A DNA stretch of 64,000 bases from Punica granatum (Eukaryota; Streptophyta; Magnoliopsida; Myrtales; Lythraceae): assembly GCF_007655135.1 (NCBI RefSeq), contig NC_045130.1, positions 33,166,605 to 33,230,604 on the forward strand. Direction: 5' to 3'. Positions within the stretch are counted from its first letter, which is position 1; the number at the start of each line of letters is the position of its first letter. The position numbers and the translations under genes are program-made. Shown here piece by piece: positions 36,830 through 48,950 of this stretch. The notes beneath the pieces were generated by a model. That model had not been told where the DNA came from and did no database searches. It saw nothing but the letters and a program-made list of their open reading frames with translations.

Positions 36830-38797
36830 ATGATGGCCCAATAGTTCAACGGTTTCACCATTCCGCACACTTAATTTTACTTTTAAGCAAATTAGTCCCT
36901 ATGCTTTCAATCTTCGTCCTGCTTTCGACTATGACCCTCACACTTATACACGCAAGTGTCCGGTGTCCTCATTTTGGCAACAACATACTTAAAGTAACAG
37001 CAACAAAGTTGTTAACGCCACCAAAGGTGATGACTTAGTAATTCCAAACTTATTTTCATGTGGTTTGATAAACTCTAAGGTGTCTGATTCGAATCTACAC
37101 CGACTTCTGTGAAATATAATAGACTTTTGGAGGTACTACGCTAACGGGACCCCTTGTTTGCGCTGATTATTCGATTCGTCTTATATGTCTGCGGTTTAAC
37201 ATGAGAGTCCAAATATTACGAAACGAGAGACGACAAAACTGCCATCATTGCTGCCCACCATTTTTACCTATCAAATGAACAAAGTTAACTAAAAAAAAAA
37301 TGAACCGATTAAGAGACGGTTAAATATCTTGATGATTCTTAGGCCCTTATAACAACATCATAGAGCTTCGAAGCATATTAGATTCTCAAGCATCGTCAAA
37401 ATTGAAAAGAAATAGTAACGCACGATTTGCACCCTTCACGCTCTCTATTAAAATCTATAGATGGCGTGAGTGGTCGTTTCGGGAGCTTAGACAGGGTAAG
37501 GGTGATACTGGCATCAGACTCTGGGGGATCAAAATGGAATTTTTTGAGAATTTTTGCCATGGCTTACACGTAAGCAGACAAGGTGGAAGTGGATTAGAAG
37601 CAATAGTCTCGGGCAGTTTCAAGGAAAAATTGGTGCTCGTGGGCCCCCCGCCGGTGAACCGCACGCACGCGTCGGCCTCTCCGGACCGGCTTGTGCAACC
37701 CCACCGATGGTTTGTTGTAATCTTGGTAATCTTCTACTATCAAATATATATATTTTTATAATCTTGTAATCTAATACAAAAATATATATATTATTTTCAT
37801 TTCGTAAGGTGTATGGTTAGTTGAAATATGAATTTTCGATCGAGAAATTATCATGAAAGAGCTAGCTACACGAGGACTCCACAAAAAATTGAACTATGTA
37901 AGACATTTTCTCACTGAAAAATGTGTGAAAAATGAAAATCAAGTCTCACACAAAAATATTTCGCATGCATCCCGCGATCGACTATTAGTTATACATGATC
38001 ATACCACTAGTAGTCAATATCTTGTTACGAAAAAAGTTTCACAGGCGTCGCGTTATTGGAACTGCAACTATCCACAATCATGTAGCTTTATTGTTCTGTT
38101 TAAGCATGCACGTACACTAATCCCAAGTGAGACCGACATTGACTCGGATTAATACTAGTCGATATCTTGCTACAATCTAGCAAGAGAAAGGTAGAATTAA
38201 ATGTGATGTCCGTAAAAATATCAGATTTGCGTATATACGTACGTAAGTCTTTTCCTCGAAGCTCATTATCGCTTTATTTAATCATCAGATCCCTCCAACG
38301 ATTGTATCGTATGTAAATGACTCATACGTCCATTCTTGTAAACCATGGCCTTACGACTGCAATCTATAGATCTTTATACATATAATCAATCAATAATACT
38401 AGTTGTTCGCCTTGTGATACACGATTTTTGACAATAATTGTTATTTTTCGGGGATTTTTGAAAATTTGACTTCAGAAATGAATTACTCATTAAGCGATGT
38501 ATTCTTAAATTGAAAAAATTTAAATGTTAGCGCATATAATAACATATTAAATATAATCCAAAGTACGTAATAATATCAAATATAAATAAACAAAACGATA
38601 TGACTTACAAACATATTCCAATTTCTTAAATGTCATATTTTGAAAAATTGTAATGGGTAACTGCCATACATTACTATATGGGAGAAGAAAAGTTGTATGT
38701 TTGAGTTTCCTCTCTCAAATATGTCGATTAGAAATAAAATTGAAAATTCAATAACCATTAAATAAATTATTAAATTTAAACGTTTTCTAACTACTAG
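36830..38797. other. Intergenic DNA upstream of ASD1
   Basis: No gene is supported. The 119-codon plus-strand frame at 37402-37761 has no recognisable motif; it lies in a GC-richer block (about 37440-37710) that ends in a gtaatcttggtaatc phrase like a retroelement 3' end. The remainder is AT-rich. Confidence 0.4.
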
Positions 38798-38811
38798 CTC
38801 TCCAACACCTC
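38798..38811 (+). repeat. Left target-site duplication of the retroposon
   Basis: ctctccaacacctc matches ctctccaaaacctc at 40168-40181 at 13 of 14 positions. Confidence 0.85.
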
Positions 38812-40167
38812 ATGCGAGGCATTTCATGTCCCTTTCTCTCCGCAAACCTCCGCTCCCAACAGTAGAAACTCTAAAATCTGCGCTTTTCACAGGAGCGTCC
38901 GACTCCGGCCGGGCACGTCGGGTTTCACTTCAGGACAGCTGAGGCTTTACTCTCTCTCCTGGTCGTGGTGGTGGTTTCTTTCGGCCATTCCCCTTCTCTT
39001 CAGTTCTCCTTCCTCTCTCTTCCCGACAAGGTCATGAAGGTGCAGTAGGAATAGTCGCGGCTGCGTTGATCGATCTGCGGCAACCGGAACATCCTCTTCG
39101 AGGTCGATTTTCATGGTACAGGTCGAAATTCCGGTCAAGCTCGAAGCTCCTCAAAGATTGGGTCGTCCCTGAGGCTGTGGTCGCTCCTTCGTGGCGTCTT
39201 CGACATCTCCGCCCTCCGATCTACGATGGTGACGGTGTTTGATGGTGTCCCAGAGGTTGCAACGGCTCTCCACCTCTTCCTTCCAGTCTTTAGTAAGGTT
39301 CGTATGGTGGTGGTCTCCCCTCCCATTTGATTATCACATAACGACTCTCCAATCATATCTAAGACGGAGAGTGTGCGGTGCACATGGTAGCAGCGGCGAG
39401 ACAGCGTCGACAGTGACGGCCTCGCACAATGACCGGCAAAGACCGACGGCTTCAATCTGCTCTGTCCTTCCCCGTTCAGGTGGCAGTAGCATCGATGCAG
39501 TGGTCACGCCCTAGTCCGACCTGATCTCTGATCGATCAGCTTCTCCACCTTTCCCTCCGGTGATGGATTCTTCTCTCGGCCTCCCCGTCTTCTACTTGCG
39601 ATAGTATCCTCGTCCACCTCGACATGATTCTGTTAGACTACTTTTCGCCAAGAAGAAACGACCTTTAGTGGCTTGCTCTTTTTTTTGTTGGCTATTATAG
39701 GTCTCAACCCCCATTGTTATCACTGGTCTGACCGATCGAGGAAGCTTTGGGCTTCCTTGGTTTGATTACATGGCAATTGGCCGTTAAGGATTGGTAGACT
39801 GATTATGTTTGTTGGTTATGATTATTGGTGGGATTTTGCACTCAAATACGACCCTTGACACCATGACTATCCTACTTCATTATGGAGTGGAATTTCATCA
39901 TGAATTTATGATGTCTCCCTTCTCGGTTACTATCAGGGATCGCGATGAAATATTATTAGCAGATAGTAATCAAAGTCAGCAATTTCAAGAGAGCAAACTA
40001 AAATTGTATATATACTTTATGATGTTTCTCTTATTAGCCTTTGTAATCTGCCCGATGAATGAACCGTTTGTTTCCACTCTTGTAATCTCTAATCGGGCAT
40101 TTTACTTATATCTATTTTTGCTATGGATTTATAAAGTGTCCACTTAACTGCTTGACCAAAAAAAAAA
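38812..40167 (+). mobile_element. Non-LTR retroposon, 1.36 kb, with poly(A) and 14-bp target-site duplication
   Basis: The element lies between a 14-bp direct repeat (38798-38811 and 40168-40181, one mismatch) and ends in ten A residues (40158-40167). These are the marks of insertion by a LINE reverse transcriptase. The 5' half is GC- and CT-rich like a LINE leader; the 3' half is AT-richer and contains no reverse transcriptase, endonuclease or zinc-knuckle motif that I can find. It could be an internally deleted LINE, a long SINE-like element or a processed copy of a cellular transcript. The open frames at 39135-39455 (-) and 39239-39514 (+) overlap on opposite strands and have no known motif, so neither is called a gene. 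Confidence 0.75.
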
Positions 40168-40181
40168 CTCTCCAAAACCTC

Positions 40182-41228
40182 CCTACATTCTCTCACTCTC
40201 CCTCTCTTTTCTCTCTTATTTCACTGTACCTCCCTCCTTTCCTCTTCACTCTCGATCTCTTGTAAAATTTTCGTTATTTTTCTGATCATTTGAATTTTCT
40301 TTTTTTATAAATGTTGTTATTTTAATTCCTTATTGATAAACATGTATGAGATTTCGTAACGATACAAATGAGTCATTTTATTTTAAAAATGAATTATATT
40401 TTATTAGATACTTAATAAAGATCATAAAAAATATTTAGTCACACTGTGAGTAGTGTACGTTTAGCTTTAGTTTTGTAACAAAAAAAATGAAAATCATCTG
40501 TCAGATTTTATTTTATATTTAAAAAACCAATATAATGATTATATCAAATGAAGGCATAATAATCAAAGTATTAGAATCCGTACAGCAATATAATGCAGAA
40601 AAAATTAGCTATATTATCATAAATTCATACTTTTAAAATTTTTTAAACATATTTATCTTTTTTTCAAAAAATATTAATATTTGAATATACTTATTGCATA
40701 TTAGTATAATTTTCCTTTAGTTACTAATTACATAGAATTTTATTTGTAGATATACGTAACTTTAAAAAGTTGTTTGTTTTTTTCTAAATTGATTTGTGAT
40801 TACAAAAAAAAATTTAAAAGGTAAATTCATTAAAGAGATTCTTAAACTTGTTTAATTATTAATATTATCTATAAAATTTAATTGAAGAAAAAAAATCCTC
40901 GTAATTTGATTTACTTCCCTTAAAATTAAGATATTTATTAACTGTTGACATTTGAAATTCCCTTTTCTCTTAATTCTTAGTTTCGAGAAAATCTTTGTTC
41001 TCTTGCACTTTATTTTCCACATATACAAATTTAAAAACACATCTTGTGATTTTTGAACATAAAAAAAATCCGAATAGAGTATTTATTTAATTTTAAACTA
41101 TTTTTTTAGAAAAATATTTATATTAATTTTAACTTGTAAAAATGAATTCATATTTTAAATGGTATATTAACATGTGTTATAAGCTTTCCGATATGACTAT
41201 TTCTAATTATTATTTTTATGATAATTTA
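40182..41228. other. AT-rich DNA, nothing recognised
   Basis: Low-complexity A/T-rich sequence without a supported gene, RNA or complete repeat. Confidence 0.6.
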
Positions 41229-41460
41229 GGTTGCGTTTGGTTTCATAGTAGGATTTTAAAATCAGATTTTGATTTTAATTTTGAGTGGAAAAAATGGGGC
41301 CCACCCTTTGACTTTGTATGAATTATGTTGTTTTGTTGTGAAAAAAAGTGGTATAAATGGGGCCCACTCTTTGACTTTGTATGAGTTATTTTATTTTGTA
41401 GTGGATAGAGTTAAGTTAGAATTGTGATTTTAAAATAAAATCTCAAAACCAAACAGGCCC
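41229..41460. mobile_element. MITE of the tttggtt-terminus class, 232 bp
   Basis: The left end ggttgcgtttggtttcatag pairs with the complement of the right end, gggcctgtttggttttgaga; both continue into ttttaaaatca. The interior carries a direct repeat of about 63 bp, each copy containing ggggcccac followed by ctttgactttgtatga (near 41297 and 41360). No coding frame is present. Flanking bases tta (left) and taa (right) do not form a clear identical target-site duplication, so the superfamily (Harbinger-like or hAT-like) is open. Confidence 0.7.
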
Positions 41461-44400
41461 TAAGTGTTTGACTTCATTCTTAAAAAATCAATAATAAAAT
41501 TTACTCTGAAAAAAAAAGGATCAATGTATATATGATTACTCTGAAGCAATGGAAATAATTTTTGATGAATGAAGCAATGGAAATAATTACTTTGAAGAAA
41601 ATGTTCTCCTAAAATTTTCATTCTTTCGTGGGAGATATTATTTTTAATGTATTCTAATTAATGAATGTCTCAAGCAAACCTATCAAACCAAAAGTTAACA
41701 ATTTGTAAAATGACAATGATTAAAATGCAAATAATTACATTTAATAAAACTAAAAAATTGTTAAGAAATTGGAACAATTCATTAAGAGATTCTAACTCTT
41801 AAAAAACAGACAAAGCAGGCTATATCTTTGCAATATTCTAATCAACGAATGCATCAAGCATCATATAAAATATGAAGTTTTTTTTTTCTGGATAGATAAA
41901 GGTGAATATAAAATAAGAAAGTTACTAAAATAAGTAGCATAGCTGCGCAGTGATGCGCACTCTCGCTTGATAACTAAGAGATTGCAGGTTTTTTAAACTA
42001 CTCGTGCTCTTTTATTAGTTATTAACATTTCTATTTTATTGTACTAAACCTACGAGCCTTCCTTGTGATCGAAAAAAATGAGAAGTTACTTATTAACTTG
42101 AAACAATTAAAACCATGTTAGACAATAATAAGAAGGAAATGTAAATTTTATTAAATATACTATTTTAAGGTTCACAGATGATATTCCAATTGTAAACTTT
42201 TAAAATTCAAATATATAAATAATTATTTTGGGACAACCCTATATATCTAAAACATTGCAAAAAATAAAAAATAAAAAGAATCACTAAAGAGTGTTAAATA
42301 AATTTTACTGTTAAATATTAGAATTAAATCATATTTATGAAATTGAAATTAGCAAAGCATTTATATAAATAATGAAATACATTTCTTGCGGGATGACCTT
42401 TCAAGAATGTGCTTGTATATTAAAATTATAAAACATTTACATTATTTTAATAATTTATTATTATTTTTATATTTTTATCTTTACCAAATAAAATAAGAAA
42501 AATAGAAATTACGTCCATGTGCATATTTTATTTAATTAGAGGATTTAAATTTAAAAAAAAATATTATTTAATTCATTAAAGAGGAAAACGAAATAATCGA
42601 TTCTATTACCTTTCATTTTTGTTGTTCAATCCCCTCATTATCTTTTTTTAAAAATAAAAATAAGATAAATAATAGTGCGTGATAGATTTGATACGAGAGT
42701 GAAAGTTCATGATTTTTTTGGGTAATTTACCGAAATATCTATAAAAATAAATAAACTTGTATTCTTTTGAGTAACGAGAGGGAGAATACAAAAGTTTTTG
42801 TACTATCGGAGATTTTTAATCCGGCATTATTTTAATATTATAATCTATTATATTATTTTTGCTGAAAGGCAATCATATTATATTATATTATATTATATTA
42901 TAGTATAGCATTATATATTTTTTTAATGTTACCATAATATTTATTCTTTCTTTGTCATTAGTATATTAGTAAGATAAAAATTTAGAGAATATAGAGCCTA
43001 TCCGTGAAGTGAAAAAATAGTGCTGTACATCCGTGGAAAGTATGAGCAGCAATATACTAATTATATTACGTAATGGACTTCTCAAAACTTGATAGGTCCA
43101 AAAATATTTGGATTTTCTAACAACTATTGATAGTATAAGGAGGGCTTAATAAATCTTTATTCGAATTTTCTAGTACTCTTCTTCCCAAATTCAGTTGGAC
43201 CATATACATTGAAGAATTCTTATAGAAACTTTAGGCGCTAAGGTGGAAATTAGAAGTTGGTATATGTGTGGGTAGAATCCTCGATACTATATATATACAT
43301 ACATATCTCGACAGATTTGTACGTAGTTTGAAATTCCTAATAACTCATATAGCAAATTCTTAATTAGTTCAATAAACTTGGAAGCACCCAGTCCTAATTG
43401 ATGGTAATCATCAAGCAATTATCTATCTAATAGCTATTATTACTATATAGAAGATGGATGTAATGGTGTAACTTTAAATTTTTCAAGATACCCTTCGTAT
43501 AATAATTTTGATCAATAACAATCGTTAGATTAGGATTATAATCGCAAATGTACATAACTGGCAACTATCTATTTTTTCTCCACCACTTTCCCTCCTTTAT
43601 TAATTAATGTTCAAAATATTAATAGTAACTGTTAATTTATTACAGATCTATTTTGATATCTTTTTTTTTAACTTAAAATCATATTGTAAATATAAATTTG
43701 TTCATTTAGTAGTTCAAGTCATCTAATTCTACGTATAAAGCGGGAAACCTTCTAGTAAATATGAAATTTTAAAAGTGAGAATTTGAAGTTTCCTGTCGAT
43801 AACTTTCAGCTTTTGAAATTCTATTGATTTTGTTATTATTTAAATTTTAGAAAAATTATAATACTTTATTGTTATATTAAAAAATGTGAATAAAGATCCA
43901 GAATCTTATTAAAAGATAAAATATTTTCTTGAATAAAATTTTGCGTTACTCATTTTTTTTGTTACTTTTCTTAAATAAGTTAAATAATTTATCAATAATA
44001 AAAATCGAATAAGTTGTCACTCCATCAATTTTCTTACGCAATATTCCTAGTTGAAACCAATTTAAAAAAGGACGTGCATAAGTTAAAACCCCACCATCTT
44101 ATCGACTCCCAAATAAAAGTTTGCCACGTAAATCATGGGTGTATTTGGTTCGAGTATCGTTAGATTCTATGAAATATGAAGATTTGAGGGAAAATTTAAT
44201 TATTGAATTTTTTGCTTGGATTAAACGTTGAAATGTGAGATTGTTGTGTTTGGTAAATTATATTAGATTATGGAGAATGTGGGTGATAATATAATATTCG
44301 ATTTATTTTTGTAGATGTGATTGTGGGTTTCACAACCGTAATTTCCTACGTAATCTAACAATTCTACTGTTTTGAATGTAAAGTTTTTATCGATCACAAC

Positions 44401-45548
44401 TGTAAAGTAATAACTTTAGCAAATGATTAAAATGGTTAACTTTTACAATATCTACAAACAGACGTCGTAAAATACAATGTAACGTTCGAACTTTTACATA
44501 GAATCAAATGCATTTAGTTCCAAACTTTTTATTGAAAAGGTTTTCAAGAATTCTTGAAGTAAATCTATTCTTTTACCTTCGTTCCTGAAATTTTTAAGCG
44601 ACATATTAGAGTTTAATTTAAGAAAATACTATGAAATTCATGTCCGCACCTGCACCACCGTCTAAAACTGAACATCATATCTATATCTTATCCATGACAA
44701 GTCAATGAAAATAACGAATCAAGGAAAATTTTTCGTAAATCTAATATTCTATCTCTTTAATTTACAAATATTTTATTAAATGGACCAAGAAATTAAATCG
44801 GTTTGCCATGAACTTGGTAAGTGAGTTAGAATAAGAACCTAAACAAATCATATAGATAGATATAGAGAGAATGCAATGCGGTTTTAATTTTGATCTACAC
44901 CACTGCCATCGCTAACAACTCCCATCCATAAGTGCACGAGGAATCGATACAAACACGACTCGTATCATCCCATAGGGATAGCTCACGAGTGTAGATCTTG
45001 TTTTGATAATTAGAAGCCAAAAGCCAAAATCATTGCGTGGAAGTGTCTCACTCCCTTATGCCTTGCGTTCACTTCAAGACAGAATATTACGAATTTTTGG
45101 CCACACTTGTCCAGAAATTGTGTCAAAATCCAACATTTGATAGCATATCTTCTTCCCATTGTGGGCTGTGCAGAGCATAAACAATCTCTCAGAAGCAAAA
45201 ATGTCTGCTTTCGAGGAAAAGTGGCGTTTCTATAACTCCTTGAAAAGGGCAAACCATATCCTTAATATTAGGAATCCGATCAAATTGGCCTTTGCTTATG
45301 TTGTTTGGTTTAGTTGAGTGAAGTGATAGAGATGTATATTGGAGTAAAGATGAGTGACCAGACAATGATGACGATTATTTAGGGTCGAGAAGACTGACAT
45401 TACGGTTGATGAGACGACAAGTCAAGAAGAGATATCAAGAAGCTAGCTATAGTTCGCCGTGCATTCGCTTCTTTCCAAAAGCTCACCGTAACTTCACTGC
45501 ACATCCAACTAGTTTTTAGAAACTCACTAACCGGTTATGCTTGTATAT
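41461..45548. other. AT-rich gene-free DNA
   Basis: No gene is supported in about 4 kb. An (ATTAT)n tract lies at 42874-42901. A possible MITE end (gtgtatttggttcgag) occurs near 44141. A tRNA-like phrase (gctgcgcagtgatgcgcac) near 41943 could be the head of an old SINE but has no readable box B. The 80-codon minus-strand frame at 45010-45252 and its alternative frames show no motif I recognise. Confidence 0.5.
42874..42901. repeat. (ATTAT)n microsatellite
   Basis: About five to six pentanucleotide repeats. Confidence 0.85.
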
Positions 45549-45593
45549 ATATTGCGGGCTTTCCATTGAGTAAACTTTGTATATTAAGAATTT

Positions 45594-45615
45594 GTATATA
45601 TATATATATATATAC
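45594..45615. repeat. (AT)n microsatellite
   Basis: Alternating tract in unit A; the equivalent tract in unit B (near 48998) is much shorter. Confidence 0.85.
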
Positions 45616-46479
45616 ACATTTAACATTTACATTATTAAAAAGAGTACATATGTACAATGGCAGTATACGCCCTTTTAAGTTTATTTTTTTCCCTCAAATG
45701 TTAAGTAGTTTTATTAAAATCCACAAACAAGAACGGATACAGGGAAAAAGCCCAATGAGATATTACAAAATCGGATATTATGCCCAATTGCCCTTTAAGT
45801 TAAATAGATGATGAGGAGAGAATATCCTAATAATTTGTACTTGTATTTTCAAATTAATTTTTTACTATTTGTGTACATCCCCTTGCGATGCAAATAATAC
45901 TAGAAAATCTTGAGATTATTTTGATTTTATATAAGCTAAAGTCTACCAATGGTAGGGTATGCGAAGAAAACCATCTTCCATTGAGGCGTTAAAGATTCCA
46001 CAAAAGAAAAAACGATGGTAGCTCCTTGTTGAAGGAATCATTGTTTTTATATATTTTTTTTTCTGGAGAATAGGTAATCACTACTGTACGTTAAAGATCT
46101 ATAGTGCTATTAACGTCAATTAGTTCAAACGGATAGATATTTATTTCTTTTAAGCAAAGTCTTAAGTTTGGATCTTATAAATGGAGAAAATTTACGAGTG
46201 AGAGAGTTTTATCCCTTAGTAGGTCAATTTGGTTTAGACTGAATTAATCATAATTTATTTGTCTTGAATTGAATTAGTCAGAATGCCCACTGACAAAAAG
46301 ATCTAGTCCTATCCTACTAGTGAGTTGTAGCTCGGACATTGTGCCCAAGCTAACCCCAGGTTGGGACGGTCATTTGGCGCCCATTGGACTAGAAGACATT
46401 GTCATAACAAGGATGAGAAAACGATAATTTTCGCGTAGATAAATATATAATATATATAAAAAGTTATTTTCTGAGTAGA

Positions 46480-46507
46480 TATATATATATATACATATAT
46501 ATATATC
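46480..46507. repeat. (AT)n microsatellite
   Basis: Interrupted alternating tract in unit A; the matching site in unit B is again shorter. Confidence 0.8.
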
Positions 46508-47132
46508 CATATTCCATTTGTGAAAATTCATCCAATGGAGAAAACCATTCAGTCGAAACAGAATAAGGGTCAGTTTGGATCACACGCCAAATTCAAAAGC
46601 ATTTTCAGAAATTATTTCTAGCAGTCATGCAAAGTTGACACATCTTGAGTTAGGTAATAACTCACTTTTAAGATATCTGCAAGTGTATTCCACCATTTTG
46701 CTAGTTAGTATTGCACCCTGTGAGTTTAATATAATGAAATAAGAATTCTATCAGCAAATAGAGGGGCACCAGTTGTCCCAACATGAAAATTGAACTTAAA
46801 ACCTTTTTTATTACTAGGCGAAGGCGTGCGTCAGTGTATTATACGTCACTATAGATTTTTTTTTCCCTAACCTAGCCTAATAATGTAGGCAATGGTTTCT
46901 TCCAACTTGTGAGATTCGACTAAATCCAGTATTATCAAAACCGGACCGGACATTGAACCGGTCGAGCTATGGGTTCATGGGTTTATGGATTTAACCGGAG
47001 ATTTGATGGGTCAGATCGCATGTTTAATTATAAAATAAATAAATTATTATTATTTTAAGAAAATAATATAAAATACCAAAAAATAGTAATATAAATTATG
47101 AAATTACTCAACAATAATTTTTATAAATAAAT

Positions 47133-47480
47133 GGGGTTTTTACCTAAAATGGTCCATGGTTTGTCCGTTTTGTTAAATCTATCATATGCTTTTTTTTTGT
47201 CAAATCTATCACATGGTTTACTTTTTGCATCAAATCTATTACGGCGTTATCTTTTCCGTCGACATCTAACGGCCGTGCTGACGTGGCACATGGAGAGATA
47301 GTGGGCCACACTTGCCACGTAGGCGCCACGTTAGCACGGCCGTTAGATGTCGACGGAAAAAATAACACCGAGATAGATTTGATGCAAAAAGTAAACCATG
47401 GGATAGATTTGACAAAAAAAGAAGCATACGATAGATTTGAGAAAACGGGCAAATCATGTGCCATTTTAGGTAAATACCCC
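47133..47480. mobile_element. Mutator-type MITE, 348 bp, near-complete palindrome
   Basis: The whole element folds back on itself. The left end ggggtttttacctaaaatgg matches the complement of the right end at 19 of 20 positions, and the arms continue for about 150 bp, including ccgtcgacatctaacggccg near the centre. It is flanked by a perfect 9-bp duplication, taaataaat (47124-47132 and 47481-47489), the size made by Mutator-like transposases. It lies inside the hAT-like element, so it inserted later. The two minus-strand and one plus-strand open frames here are by-products of the palindrome. Confidence 0.9.
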
Positions 47481-48293
47481 TAAATAAATATATAATTTAA
47501 TTCCATATCAGATCGATGAGATAAACCTCTACATTTATCAAAACTGAAACACATATATGGCCAAGAGTCTAGCTTACAGCTCGGGAAAAAACCAAAAGAG
47601 GGACCACCTCCCCATTTCCTCCGCATAATGAACTTCTAAAAGCAGTACAACAAACTGAGATCTTCACCTATATTGCTGCCGATTCCTATTACCTGAAAAA
47701 CGACCACCTCCTAAACAACAGTGGACAATGGACAAAGGATAGGGACTCACCACAAGCTTTTGCTCCATTGAGGCACCAGCGCAGGCAGCGACAAGAAAGC
47801 TGTATGAGAAACCCTAAGACTCTCAAAAAGACACATACGTCTTTTCCTTCAGCTCGGACGCTTAAAGCTCTCACCACGACCATAACCACAACAACAACAC
47901 TCGCTTACAAATCTCTCACAAAAATAACTCTCGTCCTCCCCTGCACATGAAACCAATAGCACCTCTTTCTCACACACAGGCATTTCATCAAATATGTACC
48001 AAATCAAACTCACTGTTGCCTCCATCCCTGTCGATTCGATTCGTTGCAAACTACTGCTCAAAACAAGGTTAAGAGAATAATTAAAAGATGAAATATCTTT
48101 GATAAACTACTCGTTCACTGACCTTTTTCTTTCCAATTGATCGATCTTTCTCTCGCCCTATATCTCTCTCTCTCTCTCTCAAACTCGCGGTCTCTCTTCT
48201 TCCCTTCCCCCCTCTTAAATTTTTCCTAATCATTCATCTCAAGCACCATTTTGCCCCAGTCACTACAAGCAAAGCTTACATTTTCAGGTCAAG

Positions 48294-48512
48294 ATGTGTC
48301 TCGAAGGAGAAGAGGAAGAAGAAGCTCTGCTGCGTTTGGACTCTAGCCCCTTGTCGTTTCAAGAGCTGATGTGCCTCGAGACGGCCGTCTCCTGTCCTCT
48401 TGCTGGTGAGGAATCCGTTCCTGGGTTGTCGCTCTGCTACCATTCTGGACAAGGAGAAGTCGAGAAGAGACAAAAGGAGAAGAGGAAGCTCGAACCTGTT
48501 GTAATCTTGTGA
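48294..48512 (+). other. Leader-like region and short open frame inside the hAT element
   Basis: A (CT)n tract (48162-48181), a C/T-rich stretch and then an ATG at 48294 look like a plant leader and start codon. The frame encodes 72 residues beginning MCLEGEEEEEALLRLDSS. The phrase ctcgaaggagaagaggaag occurs at 48300 and again near 48519. I recognise no domain. It may be a captured host gene fragment or chance; the coding status is uncertain. Confidence 0.25.
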
Positions 48513-48950
48513 TGCTCGAGCTCGAAGGAGAAGAGGAAGTTCTGCCTTTGGCGGAAGTCATTGAATGATGATGAGTGACAATGACTAAACTGAAGACTAG
48601 AGTGAAGATGAAGAAGTAGAAGACTAGGGTTTCATTTTAAAGTTTCACCGTTTCAATTGATTTTGATTTGATTCAATTGAGCTTTTCGATTTCGGGTCGG
48701 GATATAGATTTCCTTTAAAAATTATGAACCCATGCAACCGGCCGGTTCGAATGGGTTCGGTGGGTTTATCTAAAAATCGGCCGGTTTTTTGGAGTCACTA
48801 ATTTGTTTGTGCATTTTCAGTTTTTAAGCTAACCGAATCGGACATAGGTCCAGTTTTCGGTCCGACCGGTCGAATTGTCCGGTCCGATTCTGATAACACT
48901 TACTTAATCAATTGAATGATGTAAAATGATCGCCAAAAATCGAGTCTAAT

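Larger units (their letters stand above)
46927..48901. mobile_element. hAT-like non-autonomous transposon, 1.98 kb
   Basis: Terminal inverted repeats are visible. The left end is cagtattatcaaaaccgg, and the complement of the right end is aagtgttatcagaatcgg (14 of 18 identical); both continue into a ggaccggaca-type sequence. An 8-bp flanking duplication, actaaatc (46919-46926) and acttaatc (48902-48909), matches at seven positions, the hAT target size. Unit B of the surrounding tandem duplication carries the empty site (actagatc at 50204-50211, followed directly by aattgaatga). No hAT transposase is seen. The interior holds a nested Mutator-type MITE and a leader-like (CT)n segment with a short glutamate-rich open frame. 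Confidence 0.8.
45549..48950. repeat. Tandem duplication 2, unit A, split by an insertion
   Basis: The unit starts atattgcgggctttccattg and ends cgagtctaat at 48950. It is followed at once by a second unit with the same start (48951). Without the hAT-like insertion (46927-48901) and one 8-bp target copy, the unit is about 1.42 kb. Shared phrases with unit B include taggcaatggtttcttccaa (near 46887 and 50158) and accccaggttgggacggtca (near 46352 and 49643). No gene lies in it. Confidence 0.88.

Noticed and set aside
37402..37761. 119-codon plus-strand open frame near a GC-rich block
   Set aside because: No family match recognised, no splice or promoter context; may be a retroelement fragment, but evidence is too thin for a call.
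41940..42100. Possible SINE with a tRNA-like head
   Set aside because: A box-A-like phrase is present but box B is not readable and no flanking repeat was found.
45010..45252. 80-codon minus-strand open frame
   Set aside because: An alternative frame looks slightly protein-like, but no motif was recognised in any frame.
47144..47483. Three overlapping open frames on both strands
   Set aside because: All are produced by the palindromic Mutator-type MITE and share sequence with each other.
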